64,000 nt of DNA, taken from Burkholderia sp052045245. GTDB lineage: Bacteria > Pseudomonadota > Gammaproteobacteria > Burkholderiales > Burkholderiaceae. The stretch is from positions 1 through 64,000 of the forward strand of contig NZ_JBQEON010000001.1 in NCBI RefSeq assembly GCF_052045245.1, in the 5' to 3' direction. Shown here piece after piece: positions 35,273-43,965 of the stretch (position 1 is its first letter; every line of letters begins with the position of its first letter). A program made the translations under genes and the position numbers. The notes under the pieces were generated by a model. That model had not been told where the DNA came from, did not search any database, and saw only the letters and a list, made by a program, of their open reading frames with translations.

Positions 35273-36289
35273 TCACTGCTGCATCACCCGCGGCACCTGC
35301 CCGGTCGTGTCCGCGGCGACGTTGCCGCCGGCGGGCGCAGCCTGAACAACAGGCGTACCCGGCCAACCGGACGGCAGCGGCGGCACGCCCGGCGTGCCGG
35401 TGCCACCGCCACGCGAACCGTCGTCGACCGACGAGCCGCGATAGATCACGACCGTGTTGCCCGGCGCCTCCGGCCGCGCAACGCCCTCCGCGCGGCCGGT
35501 CGGCGCGCGCGCCGCGTCGCGGGCCGCGCGCGACACGTCACCGGCCCAGACCGGCGGCGTATCGGGCTCCTGCTCGTCGCCGCCCGCCGCCTGGCGGCGA
35601 TCGCTGGTCGCGAAGCTGCGCAGCGCCAGCGACAGCGAACCGAGGCGCGTCGCGACCAGCACGACCTGCGCGGTGCGCGGCGCGACCTCGAGCGTGACCG
35701 TGCGCGCGCGCACCGGCACGTCCGGCGCGCTCGCCGGTGTCTTCGCACGCTGGAATTCCGAGCCGACCGCGAGCACGCGCGCGCGCCGCACGACCGTCTC
35801 CGCCTCGAACGTGCCGGGCGTCGTCGCGGAACCGCCGATCTGCTGCGTGAGCACCACGTCGACGAAGTCGCCCGGCTGGATCAACCCCGCGTTGCCCGAC
35901 ACATCATCGACCGGCACCGAGATCGCGCGCATGCCGGGCTGGAGCGCGGCCGCGAGAAAATCCGGCGCGCCGGCCGGAATCACGTTCTCCGCGCGAATCG
36001 GCGTACCGGCGTCGACCCGGTTGCGCAGCAGCGCGCCTTTCGGATCCGCGCCCTGCGACTCGACGAACGCGCCGGGCGGCACCTGCGCGCGCGGCACGCG
36101 CTTCCATGCGAGATCGTTGTCGCGCAGCAGCAGCCCTTCGGGCAGGTCCGCCGCCGCGACGCGCACGCGCACCTCGGCAACGTCGCCGGGCGCCGACGGT
36201 GTCGACGCGGCAACAAACAGCTGGCGAAGGACGAATGCGCCGACGCCGGCGGCGATGATCAGCACGATCATTCTCAGCGGTTTGGACAT
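35273..36289 (-). CDS. cpaB: pilus assembly protein CpaB/RcpC
   Basis: A 338-residue periplasmic protein with an N-terminal membrane anchor (MIVLIIAAGVGAFVLRQLFVA) and a SAF-type domain: AAADLPEGLLLRDNDLAWKRVP, IRAENVIP and AISVPVDDVSGNAGLIQPGDFVDVVLT. These are the family hallmarks. The C-terminal 90 residues are Gly/Pro-rich and probably flexible. CpaB interacts with the secretin and may bind peptidoglycan. The start could also be four codons further up (36301). It lies between tadV and the secretin gene in the operon. Confidence 0.88.
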   Translation of the reverse strand: MSKPLRMIVLIIAAGVGAFVLRQLFVAASTPSAPGDVAEVRVRVAAADLPEGLLLRDNDLAWKRVPRAQVPPGAFVESQGADPKGALLRNRVDAGTPIRAENVIPAGAPDFLAAALQPGMRAISVPVDDVSGNAGLIQPGDFVDVVLTQQIGGSATTPGTFEAETVVRRARVLAVGSEFQRAKTPASAPDVPVRARTVTLEVAPRTAQVVLVATRLGSLSLALRSFATSDRRQAAGGDEQEPDTPPVWAGDVSRAARDAARAPTGRAEGVARPEAPGNTVVIYRGSSVDDGSRGGGTGTPGVPPLPSGWPGTPVVQAAPAGGNVAADTTGQVPRVMQQ

Positions 36290-36308
36290 GGCGGCGCGCA
36301 TCCCCCGG

Positions 36309-36788
36309 TCAGGTCAGCGAAACCGCGTGAAGGACCGGCGCCCACACGGCCAGTGCGCCGCCCAGCGCGAGCGCGATGCCGTACGGCACGCCGTGCGTCG
36401 CAATCGCGGGCGTGGGTGTGGTGCGGCGCTGCCGCGCGACGGCCGCGAGCGCGGCGAGGCCGCACGCGGCGCCGCTCGCACCGACGATCGTCAACACCGG
36501 GAGCGCCAGCGCCGGGCCGGCCCACAGGAAGACCGCCGCCGCCAGCTTCACGTCGCCGCCGCCGATCCAGCCGGCGTGGCGCAGCGCGCCGAACAGCAGC
36601 AGCATCGCCGCGCCGGTCGCGACGTGGCCGGCGAGTTGAGCGAGCCCGTCGCGCGCAAGTGCGGCCGCGACGAGATACAGCATCGCGAACGCCAGCACGG
36701 CGCGGTTGGACAAGCGCCGCGCGCGCCAGTCCTGCGTCGCGAGCGACACCAGCACGAGCGTCGCCGCCGCCTGTACGAGATAGGGCAT
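36309..36788 (-). CDS. tadV: prepilin peptidase TadV/CpaA
   Basis: A 159-residue type IV prepilin peptidase of the short TadV kind with six hydrophobic segments. The two catalytic aspartates of the family are visible: one in TQDWRARRLSN near residue 20, and the other in WIGGGDVKLAAA (GxGD motif) near residue 78. It cleaves the leader of the Flp pilin and of TadE. It is separated from flp by 89 bp, a gap that often allows flp to be expressed at a higher level. Confidence 0.9.
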   Translation of the reverse strand: MPYLVQAAATLVLVSLATQDWRARRLSNRAVLAFAMLYLVAAALARDGLAQLAGHVATGAAMLLLFGALRHAGWIGGGDVKLAAAVFLWAGPALALPVLTIVGASGAACGLAALAAVARQRRTTPTPAIATHGVPYGIALALGGALAVWAPVLHAVSLT

Positions 36789-36877
36789 CGGAGAGCCGTC
36801 CGTCGGCGCGCCCCGGCTGGATACGTCGTACCGCTGCGGATCCGTGTGTTCGTCGGCGGCGCGCGGGTTCAGGGAGG

Positions 36878-37057
36878 TCAGATCAGCGCGGTGACCTTGT
36901 TGATCAGCGTCGTGAAGATCGACGAAAGACCTGTACTGCCGCTGAGGACCGTGCCGACCGCGGCGAGCGCCACCACGATGATGCCGGCCAGAACCGCATA
37001 TTCGAGCGAGCTGACGCCGCGTTCATCGCGCAGCAAGGTCTTGACGTATTGCAGCAT
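36878..37057 (-). CDS. flp: Flp major pilin
   Basis: A 59-residue prepilin: MLQYVKTLLRDERGVSSLEYAVLAGIIVVALAAVG. Processing should occur after the glycine of ERG, leaving VSSLEYAVLAG with the invariant Glu-Tyr pair of Flp pilins and one hydrophobic helix. It is the first gene of the tad operon and has a strong ribosome site (CGGAGGTTGT). The promoter must lie in the long AT-richer region 37058-37784. Confidence 0.92.
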   Translation of the reverse strand: MLQYVKTLLRDERGVSSLEYAVLAGIIVVALAAVGTVLSGSTGLSSIFTTLINKVTALI

Positions 37058-37784
37058 GACAACCTCCGTGTGACGGGGTCGGTGATCGACCGTCGAATGT
37101 AAAGACGCGGCGTTGCTTCGGTGGCGGCGCGCGGCGTTCGCCCATTCACGACTCATGCGGCAGCCCTGGCATCGGGCCGTTCGCATCCCCCGGAATCCCT
37201 TCGATCGCTGCAACGCGCGGTGTACGGCAACGGTGTCTGCCCGACCTGCGCGCGTTTTTTGCGTGGCCGCATTGGCATGATGCGAATCACGCTGATTGGT
37301 CTAGGGTATAGACAATTTTTTCGGCGATTTCAAATAATTTGGCGTCGGAATGCATTTACGCGCGGCACCCTTCAACAATGAAATACGTGCGCAGGATTTA
37401 TCGGGCCTTTCATCGTCAGACGGGCGGCGGGACGAGGCTAAACGTAAGAATGTGAAGGCCCCGATGCATCAATGCGACGCCCGGGCAATTCGGTGATTTT
37501 CATTCGCTTTTCCGATATGCCGCGCGCTTCGCATGCGTCAATTTAAGAAAGCGGATTTTCACTCGCGTCGCCCGGAAAATTTTTCATCGCATTCGATATG
37601 AATCGGAAAGTATTGCGCCCCGCTCGCATTTCCCACCGCCGACCCGCGTGATTTGCCAACCCGAAACGCGGCGATAAGCATAGTTCAAATCGTGGCTTGT
37701 CCGCCGCCGGATGCGTCATCGAGAATGATTCGACACACCGGGCCTCGGCCGGCCCATTCCAACGTTCTCCTGACCGATCGATTC
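37058..37784. other. gene-free control region upstream of the tad operon
   Basis: About 730 bp with lower GC than its surroundings and no plausible gene on either strand. It must contain the flp promoter. Notable: the palindrome at 37309-37323 and several A/T-rich runs between 37300 and 37600. Confidence 0.5.
37309..37323. promoter_or_regulatory. inverted repeat, candidate operator for the tad operon
   Basis: GTCTA-GGGTA-TAGAC, with flanking TTG on the left and AA on the right extending the symmetry. It lies about 250 bp upstream of flp in an AT-rich tract. The cognate regulator is unknown. Confidence 0.35.
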
Positions 37785-37922
37785 ATGCTTCCACTGCGCC
37801 TGCTGCGATCACTGCTGATCGCGTCCCTCGTGACATTGCCCGCTGCCGCCGCGCACGCCGACAAACCCGCCACCATCCGCATCGGCCGTCGCCGTGCCGG
37901 CGCCCTCCTTCTTCAACCTTCG
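37785..37922 (+). pseudogene. 5' remnant of an ABC solute-binding protein gene
   Basis: From the ATG at 37785 the sequence encodes a textbook signal peptide (MLPLRLLRSLLIASLVTLPAAAAHA) followed by DKPATIRIG, the normal start of a mature sulfonate/nitrate-type ABC binding protein. After IRIG, near position 37895, removal of one base would continue VAVPAPSFFN, suggesting a frameshift. About 30 bp later the homologous-looking sequence ends abruptly at the tail of the opposite gene (37923). The rest of the gene is absent, so this looks like a deletion remnant. Confidence 0.45.
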
Positions 37923-39584
37923 TCAATCCAGCCACACGCCGTCGAACCGGTGCCCCCCAAGCGGCGAGAACGTCAGCCCGTGCACGCGCTTCGACACCGG
38001 CAGCGACACGATCGACGTCGCGATCGGCGTGAACGGCACCTGATCCTTGAACACGACCTGCGCCTGCTCATAGAGCGACGTGCGTTTCGCGACATCCGCG
38101 TTCGTGCGCGCCGCGCTGACCAGCCGCTCGAAATCCGCGTTGCACCACTTCGCGAGGTTGCTGCCGTGCACCGCTTCGCAGCCGAGCAGCGTGCCGAGCC
38201 AGTTGTCGGGGTCGCCGTTGTCGCCCGACCAGCCGTACAGGATCGCATCGTGCTGCCCGTCGCGTTTCGCGCGGCGGTTGTATTCGCCCCACTCGTAGCT
38301 GACGATCTTCGCGCGCACGCCGATCTTCGCCCAGTCCTGCTGGATCAGTTGCGCCATCAGCTGCGCATTCGGGTTGTACGGGCGCTGCACCGGCATCGCC
38401 CACAGCGTCAGATCGAAGCCGTTCGGGAATCCCGCTTGCGCGAGCAGCGCCTTCGCGGCGGCCGGGTCGCGCGGCGCATCCTTCAGGCGCGGGTTGTACG
38501 ACCATTGCGCGGGCGGCATCGGGTTCGTCGCGACCGTCGCGTCGCCGTTGAACACGGTCCTGATGATCGCGGCCTTGTCGATCGCGATGTCGAGCGCGCG
38601 CCGCACGTCGACGCGATCGAGCGGCGGATGCTGCGTGTTGTACGCGACGAAGCCGACGTTGAAGCCCGTCCCGGAAAACAGCGTCAGCTTCGGATCGCGC
38701 CGCACTGTCTCGAGATCGGCCGGCCGCGGGAACGCCGACACCTGGCATTCGCCGGCCACGAGCTTCTGCAGGCGTGCGGCCGGATCGGGCGTGATCGCGA
38801 ACACGAGATGCGCGAGCTTCACGTCGTCCGGCTTCCAGTAGTCGGGATTCGCGTCGTAGCGGATCACCGCGTCCTTCTGGTACGCGCGCAGCTGGAACGG
38901 CCCCGTGCCGACCGGCAACTGGTTGATGTCGGCTTCGCGATGGCGCGCTGTCAGCTGCGACGCATATTCGGCCGACAGGATCGACGCGAACGCCATCGCG
39001 AGATTGCGCACGAACACCACGTCGGGCTGCTTCAACACGAAGCGCACCGTGTCGTCGTCGACCTTGTCGATGCGCGCGATGTTGCGGTCGAACCCGAGAT
39101 CGCCGAAGTACGGGAAGCTGACCGGATAGGCCTTGCGGAACGGATCGTCGGGATCGAGCATCCGGCGGAACGTGAACACCACGTCGTCGGCCTGGAACGC
39201 GCGCGTCGGCGTGAACCACGCGGTCGTCTGGAACTTCACGCCGCGCCGCAGGTGGAACGTGTACACGCGCTGATCGGACGACACGTCCCAACTCGTCGCG
39301 AGCGCCGGCACCAGATCGAGCGTGCCGCGCTTGAACTGCACGAGCCCGTTGTAGACCGGGTACGTGCTCGCGTCGAAATCGGTGCTGGTCGTGTGCTGGC
39401 CCGGATCGAAGCCGGCCGGGCTGCCTTCGGTGCAATACACGAGCGTCTTGCCGGCCGGCGCGGCGAACGCGTGCGTGAGCGCGCCGGAGAACAGCAGCGC
39501 CGCGCCAATGCCCCGCAACGCGGCCACGGTAACGGAGGGCCGCCGCGCACGCGGCGCGGCGGGTGAGACGGATGGCATCTTCAT
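37923..39584 (-). CDS. ABC transporter substrate-binding protein, DppA/OppA (family 5) type
   Basis: A 553-residue periplasmic binding protein. The signal (about 1-42, ending AHAFAAPA) precedes KTLVYCTEGSPAGFDPGQHTT, the start typical of dipeptide-binding proteins. The family 5 signature region is seen in LVQFKRGTLDLVPALATSWDVSSDQRVYTFHLRRGVKF, and DppA-like WSGDNGDPDNWLGTLLGC near residue 415 supports a dipeptide or small peptide ligand. No permease or ATPase genes are nearby, so it must share a transporter encoded elsewhere. Its end abuts a truncated binding-protein gene on the other strand. Confidence 0.88.
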   Translation of the reverse strand: MKMPSVSPAAPRARRPSVTVAALRGIGAALLFSGALTHAFAAPAGKTLVYCTEGSPAGFDPGQHTTSTDFDASTYPVYNGLVQFKRGTLDLVPALATSWDVSSDQRVYTFHLRRGVKFQTTAWFTPTRAFQADDVVFTFRRMLDPDDPFRKAYPVSFPYFGDLGFDRNIARIDKVDDDTVRFVLKQPDVVFVRNLAMAFASILSAEYASQLTARHREADINQLPVGTGPFQLRAYQKDAVIRYDANPDYWKPDDVKLAHLVFAITPDPAARLQKLVAGECQVSAFPRPADLETVRRDPKLTLFSGTGFNVGFVAYNTQHPPLDRVDVRRALDIAIDKAAIIRTVFNGDATVATNPMPPAQWSYNPRLKDAPRDPAAAKALLAQAGFPNGFDLTLWAMPVQRPYNPNAQLMAQLIQQDWAKIGVRAKIVSYEWGEYNRRAKRDGQHDAILYGWSGDNGDPDNWLGTLLGCEAVHGSNLAKWCNADFERLVSAARTNADVAKRTSLYEQAQVVFKDQVPFTPIATSIVSLPVSKRVHGLTFSPLGGHRFDGVWLD

Positions 39585-39942
39585 GGTGGCGATCAGGGAG
39601 GAACTGTCATGTGAATGACGAACGCCGATCTTCGCGCGCCGCCCGCCGATCGCTTACCAATTTATTCAGCGTTGCTTATCGCCGCGGATGCATCCCGCCG
39701 CCGCGGCAGGGAAATAGCCATGCGAGCGCCGCGGACATCCCCGTGAACACCGCTGCAACGCCCCACGCCGCGTGATGCCGCACGCCGTTCGCGCGCCGCC
39801 TTTCCGGCCCCCTGCAGCTTCTCCGGAATGGGCGCATCGTATCGGTTGGTCAACGCCGGCATCGACGCACGGAAGCCCTTCCGGCGCGCGGTTTCCGGCA
39901 CGGCGTGCCCGCAGGTGCGCGGCCCTTCCTGGAGGACCCACG
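39585..39942. other. gene-free stretch
   Basis: About 360 bp between two divergent genes. It should hold both promoters. A minus-strand frame at 39662-39901 is Arg/Ala-rich and unconvincing. Confidence 0.4.
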
Positions 39943-40350
39943 ATGTCGATCAGCCCCGATACGCCCTCTCGTCCCGTGAAGTCGCCGGGCCCCGATCATC
40001 CGATCACGATCGAACCGCATTCGTCGCGCGTGGTCGTGAAGGTGGCCGGCAAGGTCGTCGCCGATACGCGCCATGCCCTGGTGCTGCGCGAGGCCAGCTA
40101 TCCGGCCGTGCTGTACGTTCCGCGCGAGGACACAGACATGGCGCTGCTGCAGCGGACCGACCATGCAACCTACTGCCCGTACAAGGGCGATTGCGCGTAC
40201 TACTCGATTCCCGCCGGCGGCGCGCGCGCGACCAATGCGGTGTGGACGTACGAGCATCCGAACCCGGCCGTCGAATCGATTCGCGGGCACCTCGCGTTCT
40301 ATCCGGATCGCGTCGACGCGATCGAGGAAAGCCCGCTCGGCACCGATTGA
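39943..40350 (+). CDS. DUF427 domain protein
   Basis: A 135-residue cytosolic protein. The DUF427 pattern is clear: SSRVVVKVAGKVVADTRHALVLREASYPAVLYVPREDTDMALL, then TDHATYCPYKGDCAYYSI and WTYEHPNPAVESIRGHLAFYPDRV. The family has a small beta-tent fold of unknown function. The start at 39943 has GGAGGA 7 bases upstream. It is a single-gene unit. Confidence 0.9.
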   Translation: MSISPDTPSRPVKSPGPDHPITIEPHSSRVVVKVAGKVVADTRHALVLREASYPAVLYVPREDTDMALLQRTDHATYCPYKGDCAYYSIPAGGARATNAVWTYEHPNPAVESIRGHLAFYPDRVDAIEESPLGTD

Positions 40351-40549
40351 GCGCCGCGGCGCGCGGCCGCCCCCGTCGTTCACGTATCGTCCGGCCGCTG
40401 ATTTGCATATGCGGATTCGTTGGTTGGCCGCCGGCCCGCGCAGCCGTATCGTCCTGAATCCGGCGCGGGGCGGCCGGCCGCATGCGTGGTCCGCATCCGG
40501 CCGCGCCGCCAGCCCGCGCGACCCGTGAACCCGCCAGCAGGACGCCTCG

Positions 40550-41542
40550 ATGAACGACACCCCGCACGCAGACCTTGAAACGACCCCGGCCAACCCGCGC
40601 CGCCGCCAATGGCTGCACGGCGCGGCAGCCGGCTTGGCCGGGCTCGCGCTCGGCCCGCTCGCGGGCCTGCCCGCACGGGCCCAGGGCAGCGACAAGCGGC
40701 TGCGCATCGGTTTCCAGAAATACGGCAACTTCGTCGTGCTCAAGGCGCGCGGCACGCTCGAAAAGCGGCTCGCGAGCCAGGGCGTGACGGTGCAATGGCT
40801 CGAGTTCCCGGCCGGCCCGCAACTGCTCGATGGGCTGAACGCCGGCGCAATCGACGTCGGCACGGTCGGCGAGACGCCGCCGATCTTCGCGCAGGCGGCC
40901 GGCGTCGATTTCGTCTATATCGGCAACGAACCGCCCGCGCCGCACGGCGAGGCGATCGTCGTGCTGCCCGATTCGCCGATCCGCACCGTCGCGCAGTTGC
41001 GCGGCAAGAAGGTCGCGTTCAACAGGGGGTCGAACGTCCACTACCTGCTCGTCAAGGCGCTGGAACACGCGGGCCTCACGTATGCCGACATCCACCCGAT
41101 CTACCTGACGCCCGCCGACGCGCGCGCCGCGTTCGTGCAGCGCAACGTCGATGCGTGGGTGATCTGGGATCCGTACCTGGCCGCCGCCGAACGGCAGCTC
41201 GGCGCGCGCGTGATCGCGAACGGCGACGGGCTCGTGCGCAACACGCAGTACTACCTCGCCGCGCGCCAATACGCGGCCGCACAGCCGCAGGTGCTGCGCA
41301 CGCTGCTCGAGGAAGTCGACGCGGTCGATCGCTGGGGACGCGACCACATCCCGGAAGTCGCCGCACAACTGTCGCCGCTCGTCGGCCTCGACACGCCGAC
41401 GCTCGAAATCGCGCTCAAGCGGACCGGCTACGGCGTACAGCCGATCACCGATGCGACGCTCGCATATCAGCAGAGCATCGCCGACGCATTCAGCACACTG
41501 AAGCTGATTCCCGGCAAGGTGACGGTCGCCAACGCGCGCTGA
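40550..41542 (+). CDS. aliphatic sulfonate ABC transporter substrate-binding protein, SsuA-like
   Basis: A 330-residue binding protein with a twin-arginine-like leader (NPRRRQWLHGAAAGLAGLALG, cleavage after ARA near residue 44). The mature part starts KRLRIGFQKYGNFVVLKARGTLEKRL, with GETPPIFAQAAGVDFVYIGNEP and KKVAFNRGSNVHYLLVKALE, all close to SsuA. It should capture alkanesulfonates as a sulfur source. No ssuB, ssuC or ssuD is in the window, so it is an orphan component. The gene is 199 bp behind the DUF427 gene. Confidence 0.87.
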   Translation: MNDTPHADLETTPANPRRRQWLHGAAAGLAGLALGPLAGLPARAQGSDKRLRIGFQKYGNFVVLKARGTLEKRLASQGVTVQWLEFPAGPQLLDGLNAGAIDVGTVGETPPIFAQAAGVDFVYIGNEPPAPHGEAIVVLPDSPIRTVAQLRGKKVAFNRGSNVHYLLVKALEHAGLTYADIHPIYLTPADARAAFVQRNVDAWVIWDPYLAAAERQLGARVIANGDGLVRNTQYYLAARQYAAAQPQVLRTLLEEVDAVDRWGRDHIPEVAAQLSPLVGLDTPTLEIALKRTGYGVQPITDATLAYQQSIADAFSTLKLIPGKVTVANAR

Positions 41543-41562
41543 CGCAGCGCCGCCGCGACGCG

Positions 41563-42147
41563 TTACGGCGCGCGCGTCGCGCCGGTCCGCCGCCACGCGT
41601 CGTAATCGGTGACGAGGCCTGCATCGTCGACCGCGAGATCGGCCGCATACGTGCCGCTCTCGTAGCGATACACGTGCTCCGCCGTGCGCGCATAGCGCTG
41701 CTCGCCGCGCACGATCTCGAACGCCGGAAAACGCAGCCACGCGGTGTGGATCACGGCCGACGCGCCGACTTCAAGCCCGAGACGCCGGATCGGCAGCGTA
41801 TTGGTCGACGGACTGAAACCGAGATCGACGTCGGTCGCGCCCGCGAGGGCCGGCACGTCGACGCCGTCGACCGTCCAGCGTCCCGCGTCGCATTCGATCG
41901 CGAGTTGCCGGGGCGGCGCGGCACCGAGCCAATGCGTCACGCGCACCGAGCGCGTCAGCCAGTCGACGCCGCACACGATCGCGTAGTCGACGCGAAACGG
42001 CGTGCCGTCGATCGCGCCCGCCACCGCGCCCGACAGGTCGATGCCCGCGCGCGTCTCGACGAGCCGGCACCATTCGCCCGCCTGCCAGGGCTGCGCGATC
42101 TGCCATGCGACGCAGCGCGTGTGCGCCGCTTCGTCATGTGGCGTCAT
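41563..42147 (-). CDS. putative glycolipid-binding family protein (DUF1089 type)
   Basis: A 194-residue soluble protein. Typical of the family are the paired beta-strand motifs VAWQIAQPWQAGEWCRLVET near the N-terminus, VDYAIVCGVDWLTRSVRV, and DVDLGFSPSTNTLPIRRLGLEVGASA. Structures in this family suggest binding of a glycolipid, but a physiological role is not established. It ends 21 bp from the convergent SsuA-like gene. It lies downstream of the alcohol dehydrogenase gene (55 bp) on the same strand, so the two may be cotranscribed. Confidence 0.75.
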   Translation of the reverse strand: MTPHDEAAHTRCVAWQIAQPWQAGEWCRLVETRAGIDLSGAVAGAIDGTPFRVDYAIVCGVDWLTRSVRVTHWLGAAPPRQLAIECDAGRWTVDGVDVPALAGATDVDLGFSPSTNTLPIRRLGLEVGASAVIHTAWLRFPAFEIVRGEQRYARTAEHVYRYESGTYAADLAVDDAGLVTDYDAWRRTGATRAP

Positions 42148-42202
42148 GCCGCCTCCCGTCGAGGATGCGCGCGCGTGGCAGCCGCGCAGTCACGTGCCCC
42201 GG

Positions 42203-43360
42203 TCACCACGCATGCCGATAGATCGCCAGCGCGTCGGCTTCCGTGACCTCGCGCGGATTGTTCACGAGCAGGCGCGTCTGCAGCATCGCATCCGACGCCA
42301 TCCTCGGCAGGTCGCCCTCGCCGACACCGACTTCGCGCAGCGTGCGCGGAATGCCCGTCGCGACGATCAGGCGATCGATCTCGTCGATCAGCGCCTGGGT
42401 CCTCGCTGCGTCGCTGCCCGCCGCCGACGGCGCCACGATCGCCGCGAGTTCCGCATACAGCGGCGCGGCGGCCGGTGCGTTGAAGCGCAACACATGCGGC
42501 AGCACGAGCGCGTTCGACAAGCCGTGCGGCACATGGAAGAGGCCGCCCACCGGATAGGCCAGCGCATGCACGGCCGCGACCGGCGCGTTCGCGAAGGCCT
42601 GCCCGGCGAACGTCGCGCCGACCAGCATCGCTTCGCGCGCGTGGCGGTCGCTGCCGTCGTCGCATGCCTTCAGCAGGTTGCGCGACAGCAGCGTCAATGC
42701 CTGCACGGCCAGCATGTCGGACACCGGATTCTTCAGCCGCGCCGACGTATAGGCCTCGATCGCATGCACCATCGCGTCGATGCCCGTCGCGGCCGTTGCC
42801 GCGCGCGGCAGCCCGAGCGTCAGCTCGGCGTCGAGGATCGCGACGTCCGCGAACAGGTGCGGCGACACGACGCCCATCTTGCGCGCCTCGCCGATCGTGA
42901 CGATCGACACGGCCGTCACTTCGGAGCCGGTGCCGGCCGTGGTCGGCATCTGCACGAGCGGCAGCCGCGACGCCGTCACCTTGTCGACGCCGTACATCTC
43001 GGCCAGGGGCTGCCGCCCCGGGGCGAGCACCGCGATCAGCTTCGCGACGTCCATCGACGAGCCGCCGCCGAGACCGAGCACGAGCTCGGCATCGGCCGCC
43101 ACCGCCCGCGCGGTTGCTTCGAGCACGATGTGTTCGGGCGGATCGGCGATCACGTCGTCGATCACGGTCACCTGCCAGCCGTGCGCGGCGAGGCTCTCCA
43201 GCGCCGGCGCGAGCACGCCGCTGCGATGCAGGAACGCGTCGGTGACGACACACAGCCGCGCGAGTGCCGGAAAGCGTTCGCGCAACAGCGCGCCGAGCCG
43301 GCGCGCGGCGCCGAATTCGACGATTTGCGCCGGAACGGTACGGAATTGAAACGGGTTCAT
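42203..43360 (-). CDS. iron-containing alcohol dehydrogenase
   Basis: A 385-residue group III alcohol dehydrogenase. The nucleotide-binding loop GGGSSMDVAKLIAVL is near residue 100, and TTAGTGSEVTAVSIVT is the family signature. Metal-binding residues lie in GIDAMVHAIEAYTS, AVHALAYPVGG and FHVPHGLSNALVLPHVLRFN. It uses NAD(P)H to interconvert an alcohol and aldehyde; the substrate is unknown. Its start overlaps the end of the small monooxygenase gene upstream (ATGA), implying a joint function such as detoxification of a reactive carbonyl. Confidence 0.88.
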   Translation of the reverse strand: MNPFQFRTVPAQIVEFGAARRLGALLRERFPALARLCVVTDAFLHRSGVLAPALESLAAHGWQVTVIDDVIADPPEHIVLEATARAVAADAELVLGLGGGSSMDVAKLIAVLAPGRQPLAEMYGVDKVTASRLPLVQMPTTAGTGSEVTAVSIVTIGEARKMGVVSPHLFADVAILDAELTLGLPRAATAATGIDAMVHAIEAYTSARLKNPVSDMLAVQALTLLSRNLLKACDDGSDRHAREAMLVGATFAGQAFANAPVAAVHALAYPVGGLFHVPHGLSNALVLPHVLRFNAPAAAPLYAELAAIVAPSAAGSDAARTQALIDEIDRLIVATGIPRTLREVGVGEGDLPRMASDAMLQTRLLVNNPREVTEADALAIYRHAW

Positions 43361-43692
43361 CGGGCCCCTCCCGGAGGCGTCGCCGTGCCGGTGTCCGGCT
43401 GCACCATGTAGCGCGTCACGTCGCGGCGCTCGAGCAGCGGAATGATCGCGCCGACGCCGATCCGCTGGAAATGCGGCGTTTCCCGATGCGCGTCGAGGCC
43501 GTCGGCATCGCGGTAACGCTCGAGGATCACGATGTGGTCGGGGTCGACCGGCGACCGGAAGTACGCGTAGTCGAGGTTTTTCGGCTCGGCGCGCGTGGCC
43601 GGCGCGAGTTCCGCCAGCAGTTCGACCACGCGGTCGCCGTTGCCGGGTTGCGCGAAGTAATGCGCGATGACCTGCAGGTAAGGTTCGTTCAT
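43357..43692 (-). CDS. antibiotic biosynthesis monooxygenase (ABM) domain protein
   Basis: A 111-residue dimeric alpha+beta barrel protein, the size of YgiN/ABM proteins. Markers are YLQVIAHYFAQPGNGDRVVELLAELAPATRAEPKNLDYAYFRS and VILERYRDADGLDAHRETPHFQRI, with the conserved histidine pair near the end. Members oxidise quinols without cofactors or act on small metabolites. The gene is translationally coupled to the alcohol dehydrogenase. Substrate unknown. Confidence 0.82.
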   Translation of the reverse strand: MNEPYLQVIAHYFAQPGNGDRVVELLAELAPATRAEPKNLDYAYFRSPVDPDHIVILERYRDADGLDAHRETPHFQRIGVGAIIPLLERRDVTRYMVQPDTGTATPPGGAR

Positions 43693-43965
43693 GCTGAGCT
43701 CCGTAGTCGCCGGCGGCCCGTCATGCCGGGCCGCCTTTCCGCCCTGCGCGGTCGCTCGTCGATCGCGCTTGCCCACGTGGCGCCGGCCGCCCGATACGGC
43801 GCCGACGCCTCGACGTCGCATTGTATTGAATCGGCACCGCGCGCGCAGCGCACCGCCGACGCGGCGCCGCTTTCCCGAATCCCGGCTATTGCATCGCGCC
43901 CCCGCGGCGGCGCCGGGCCCTTCGGCTAAAATGCCGCACTTTCCACCTTGTCCGGCCCGCTCGCC

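Noticed and set aside
37653..39566. 637-codon plus-strand frame
   Set aside because: Only its segment from 37785 to about 37900 is protein-like (treated as a remnant); the rest is the complement of the binding-protein gene.
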